A stretch of DNA of 16,072 bases from Desulfuromonadaceae bacterium (lineage in GTDB: Bacteria > Desulfobacterota > Desulfuromonadia > Geobacterales > Pseudopelobacteraceae), in NCBI GenBank assembly GCA_028686145.1, contig JAQUCQ010000033.1:1-16072 (forward strand), written 5' to 3'. A program made the position numbers and the translations under genes. Position 1 is the stretch's first letter. Each line of letters begins with the position of its first letter. The notes beneath the pieces are model-generated. The model did not search any database. It was not told the origin of the DNA and was given only the letters and a program-made list of their open reading frames with translations. Below are positions 14,226 through 16,072 of this stretch, one piece after another.

Positions 14226-14795
14226 CTATCTGCCACTGATTACAGCACTAACCGTAGAAGAAAAATGGGCCAGCTGATTATTGACACCCAACTTCATTCC
14301 AACTGCGGTAAGACGTAATCTTTGTTGCCGGAATATTACCGGATCAGCAGTAGAAAATTGAGAGGTCGCGCCTGTATATATAATTGAATCTGTTTTAAAA
14401 CTGGCACCATCTTCGGTCACAAGATGGACATGACCATTAAGCCGGACTGTTTTTGCCACACTAGTATACTCGCCCCTGTCTGCTGTTACTGTTACCGTCC
14501 CATGCGACTGTGTATGCTGAAACTCCATCCTGATATCCGATAAATATGCAGTATCGCCGCTTTTATCATACTCAACCCGTTCTGCAACAAGCTCCCAGAC
14601 AACAAGCCCATCTTTCATTTCCGAGAAGCGGGCCTTTTTCAGGGCAACGTCGATATTGTGGGGGAGCTGCTGATGTGCCGGCTGAACCGGTGCTGAGTCA
14701 TGAGGACCGCTCCGGAAAACGACCGTCACGATACCGGCAATCGCAGCAATCACAAGTAGTACCAGCAAAGGCTTGATATAAACGGGCAATACCAT
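14226..14795 (-). CDS. lptC: LPS export system inner-membrane protein LptC
   Basis: The product is 189 aa (E. coli LptC has 191). A single N-terminal membrane anchor at about residues 7-27 (IKPLLVLLVIAAIAGIVTVV) precedes a periplasmic beta-jellyroll. That domain shows ARFSEMKDGLVVWELVAERV, YLSDIRMEF, TADRGEYTSVAKTVRLNG and FKTDSIIYT. LptC receives LPS from LptBFG and hands it to LptA. ATG 14795 has only a weak ribosome binding site. Another ATG slightly upstream (CAATGATATAG) is closed at once by a stop, so 14795 is the best choice. An 84-nt gap separates it from kdsC; I see no hairpin or promoter of note in that gap. Sequence conservation in LptC is low, so the call leans on its architecture and its place directly before lptA and lptB. 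Confidence 0.92.
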   Translation of the reverse strand: MVLPVYIKPLLVLLVIAAIAGIVTVVFRSGPHDSAPVQPAHQQLPHNIDVALKKARFSEMKDGLVVWELVAERVEYDKSGDTAYLSDIRMEFQHTQSHGTVTVTADRGEYTSVAKTVRLNGHVHLVTEDGASFKTDSIIYTGATSQFSTADPVIFRQQRLRLTAVGMKLGVNNQLAHFSSTVSAVISGR

Positions 14796-14879
14796 AATTA
14801 GGTAGGAACTATATCATTGAGGAGGAGCACTGTCCAGCACAACGTAACAGGGTAGATGTTTTTGGCACAAAGATTGTAT

Positions 14880-15395
14880 CTATAATTCATAACGGGCCGC
14901 GACCTCACCCCAAAGACCCCGCCCTTTGAGAATCAGATCGCAAACTTCACGTACTGCACCCCGCCCACCAGAGCAGGATGTTACATAGTGGGCGGCATTG
15001 CGGGCTTCGATCAGCCCATCAGCAGGAGCCACAGCAAAAATTACGCGTCTCATCACCGGAACATCAATTACGTCATCTCCCATATAGGCAATTTGACTGT
15101 CAGCAAGCCCGGTCCTTCGTTTTACATCAAGATAGCTCTCCAGCTTTTTCAGTGCACCCTGATAAAGAAGCTCTATTCCAAGTTCTTTGGCCCTGAATTC
15201 CACTACTGCAGAGGTACGACCGGTAATAATGCCGACTTCAATTCCATGGCGTTGCAGCATTTTAATGCCATGCCCATCCTTGACATTGAACACTTTGGTT
15301 TCAATTCCGTTCACGTCGTAAACAATGCCGCCATCAGTCATAACTCCATCGACATCAAGCAGTAACAGGCGAATATCCGCTAATTTTTCATTCAT
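14880..15395 (-). CDS. kdsC: 3-deoxy-D-manno-octulosonate-8-phosphate phosphatase KdsC
   Basis: This HAD-superfamily phosphatase releases KDO from KDO-8-phosphate, a step in making the inner core of LPS. The product is 171 aa, a little shorter than E. coli KdsC (188). The nucleophile and acid/base are D14 and D16 in LLLLDVDGVMTDG. Motif II is IITGRTSAVV, and the metal-binding motif III is YMGDDVIDVPVM. GLIEARNAAHYVTSCSGGRG (about 126-145) is the conserved C-terminal region of the KdsC subfamily, which lacks a large cap domain and works as a tetramer. ATG 15395 overlaps the kdsD stop by one base (TGATG), so the two genes are probably coupled. Confidence 0.96.
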   Translation of the reverse strand: MNEKLADIRLLLLDVDGVMTDGGIVYDVNGIETKVFNVKDGHGIKMLQRHGIEVGIITGRTSAVVEFRAKELGIELLYQGALKKLESYLDVKRRTGLADSQIAYMGDDVIDVPVMRRVIFAVAPADGLIEARNAAHYVTSCSGGRGAVREVCDLILKGRGLWGEVAARYEL

Positions 15396-16072
15396 CAGGC
15401 AATACCCGCCTTGAGGATATCATGTAGATGAATAATGCCGCACGGAATGGGATTTTGATCATTTTCAAAAACAAACAGAGAGGTAATGGCACGTTGTTCC
15501 ATGATCTGCAACGCAGCGGCGGCGAGTTCGGAGCGTTTGATGCGTAGTGGACCATGCTTCATAATTTTTGAGGCATGCTGATTGAGGATATCAAAACCCT
15601 TCTCAAGAGACCGGCGCAAATCTCCATCGGTGATAACACCTTTCAGAGCACCGCTTGCATCGCAGACACCAGTGACACCAAGGCCTTTATCTGTGATCAC
15701 AAACAAAGCCTCTTTCATCAAGGTTTCTTCCAAAACCAGAGGAATTGCTTCGCCGGAATGCATTAGGTCTTCGACCCTCAAAATCAGCTTTTTACCAAGC
15801 GACCCACCGGGATGAAATATGGCAAAATCTTCCGCTTTAAAACCGCGCTTAACCAGTAAAGCAACAGCCAGGGCATCACCCATGGCCAAAGTAGCTGTTG
15901 TCGAAGCTGTAGGAGCCAGTCCAAGCGGGCATGCTTCCTCCGCCACTGATACATCGAGAAAAACATCGCTTGAGCGGGCCAGATTTGATGCCGGGTTACC
16001 GCTCAGAGCCACCAAGTGCGCTCCCAGACGTTTAATTGAAGGGAGTATTCTCAAAATCTCTTCCGTTTCGCC
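15395..16072 (-). CDS. kdsD: D-arabinose-5-phosphate isomerase KdsD (KpsF/GutQ family), 5' end outside window
   Basis: The C-terminal 225 residues are present; the reading frame continues to the window edge at 16072 and the true start lies beyond it. E. coli KdsD has 328 residues, so about 100 are missing. The visible part begins inside the sugar isomerase (SIS) domain with GETEEIL and shows VALSGNPASNLARSSDV, EACPLGLAPTASTTATLAMG and the conserved HPGGSLGKKL. Two CBS domains follow (from VEDLMHSGEAIPLVLEE, and from ASKIMKHGPLRIKRSELAA). The enzyme turns ribulose-5-phosphate into arabinose-5-phosphate, the first dedicated step toward KDO. The next gene, kdsC, acts later in the same pathway. 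An internal TTG near 16054 is not the start, because recognisable SIS sequence lies upstream of it. Confidence 0.96.
   Translation of the reverse strand, partial: GETEEILRILPSIKRLGAHLVALSGNPASNLARSSDVFLDVSVAEEACPLGLAPTASTTATLAMGDALAVALLVKRGFKAEDFAIFHPGGSLGKKLILRVEDLMHSGEAIPLVLEETLMKEALFVITDKGLGVTGVCDASGALKGVITDGDLRRSLEKGFDILNQHASKIMKHGPLRIKRSELAAAALQIMEQRAITSLFVFENDQNPIPCGIIHLHDILKAGIA

Noticed and set aside
14862..14879. Plus-strand TGGCACAAAGATTGTA resembling a sigma-54 promoter
   Set aside because: The -12 element reads GT instead of GC, it points into the antisense of kdsC, and no plus-strand gene follows.
1..16072. CRISPR arrays, tRNA or rRNA genes, insertion sequences, toxin-antitoxin or defence genes
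   Set aside because: No regularly spaced repeats, RNA gene signatures, transposase motifs or terminal repeats were seen; the genes are core chromosomal functions in conserved order.

Overview
The window looks like a chromosomal segment of a Geobacter-type anaerobe (Desulfuromonadia, formerly Deltaproteobacteria). The evidence is the gene order, a two-gene kinase/NtrC-type regulator pair, a permease-free PTS with HPr kinase, a PilY1-like pilus protein, and a DsbC-like protein carrying a CxxCH motif. Base composition is moderate, apparently a little under half G+C. I cannot name the species. Every convincing gene is on the minus strand, so transcription runs from high to low coordinates.

About 16072-12925: outer-membrane/LPS block. 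The 3' part of kdsD (arabinose-5-phosphate isomerase) is followed by kdsC (KDO-8-P phosphatase), then lptC, lptA and lptB (LPS export bridge and ATPase). About 12799-10751: rpoN (sigma-54) and the long form of hpf (ribosome hibernation factor). About 10736-6365: hprK, rapZ, a mannose-family EIIA, ptsH and ptsI. These phosphotransfer proteins have no sugar permease in the window. The order kdsD-kdsC-lptC-lptA-lptB-rpoN-hpf-(PTS)-rapZ-(HPr) matches the E. coli rpoN neighbourhood, with hprK placed where ptsN would be.

About 6365-1915: a pilus/signalling and redox block joined to the PTS by very tight spacing. pilD (prepilin peptidase) overlaps ptsI by one base. It is followed by a membrane sensor histidine kinase, an NtrC-family response regulator that is broken by an apparent one-base frameshift, and a periplasmic DsbC-like disulfide isomerase. 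A strong rho-independent terminator at 1837-1878 closes this long array.

About 1836-1: a separate transcription unit. A good sigma-54 (-24/-12) promoter at 1734-1749 precedes a long secreted PilY1/PilC-like pilus-tip protein. Its 5' 557 codons are present and it runs off the window. So the sigma factor, a candidate sigma-54 activator pair, the prepilin peptidase and a disulfide isomerase are all encoded next to a probable sigma-54-dependent pilus gene. I see no wholly unknown system. The most noteworthy items are the regulator frameshift, the sigma-54 promoter of pilY1, the CxxCH motif in the DsbC-like protein, and two unexplained inverted repeats (before ptsH and inside hprK).
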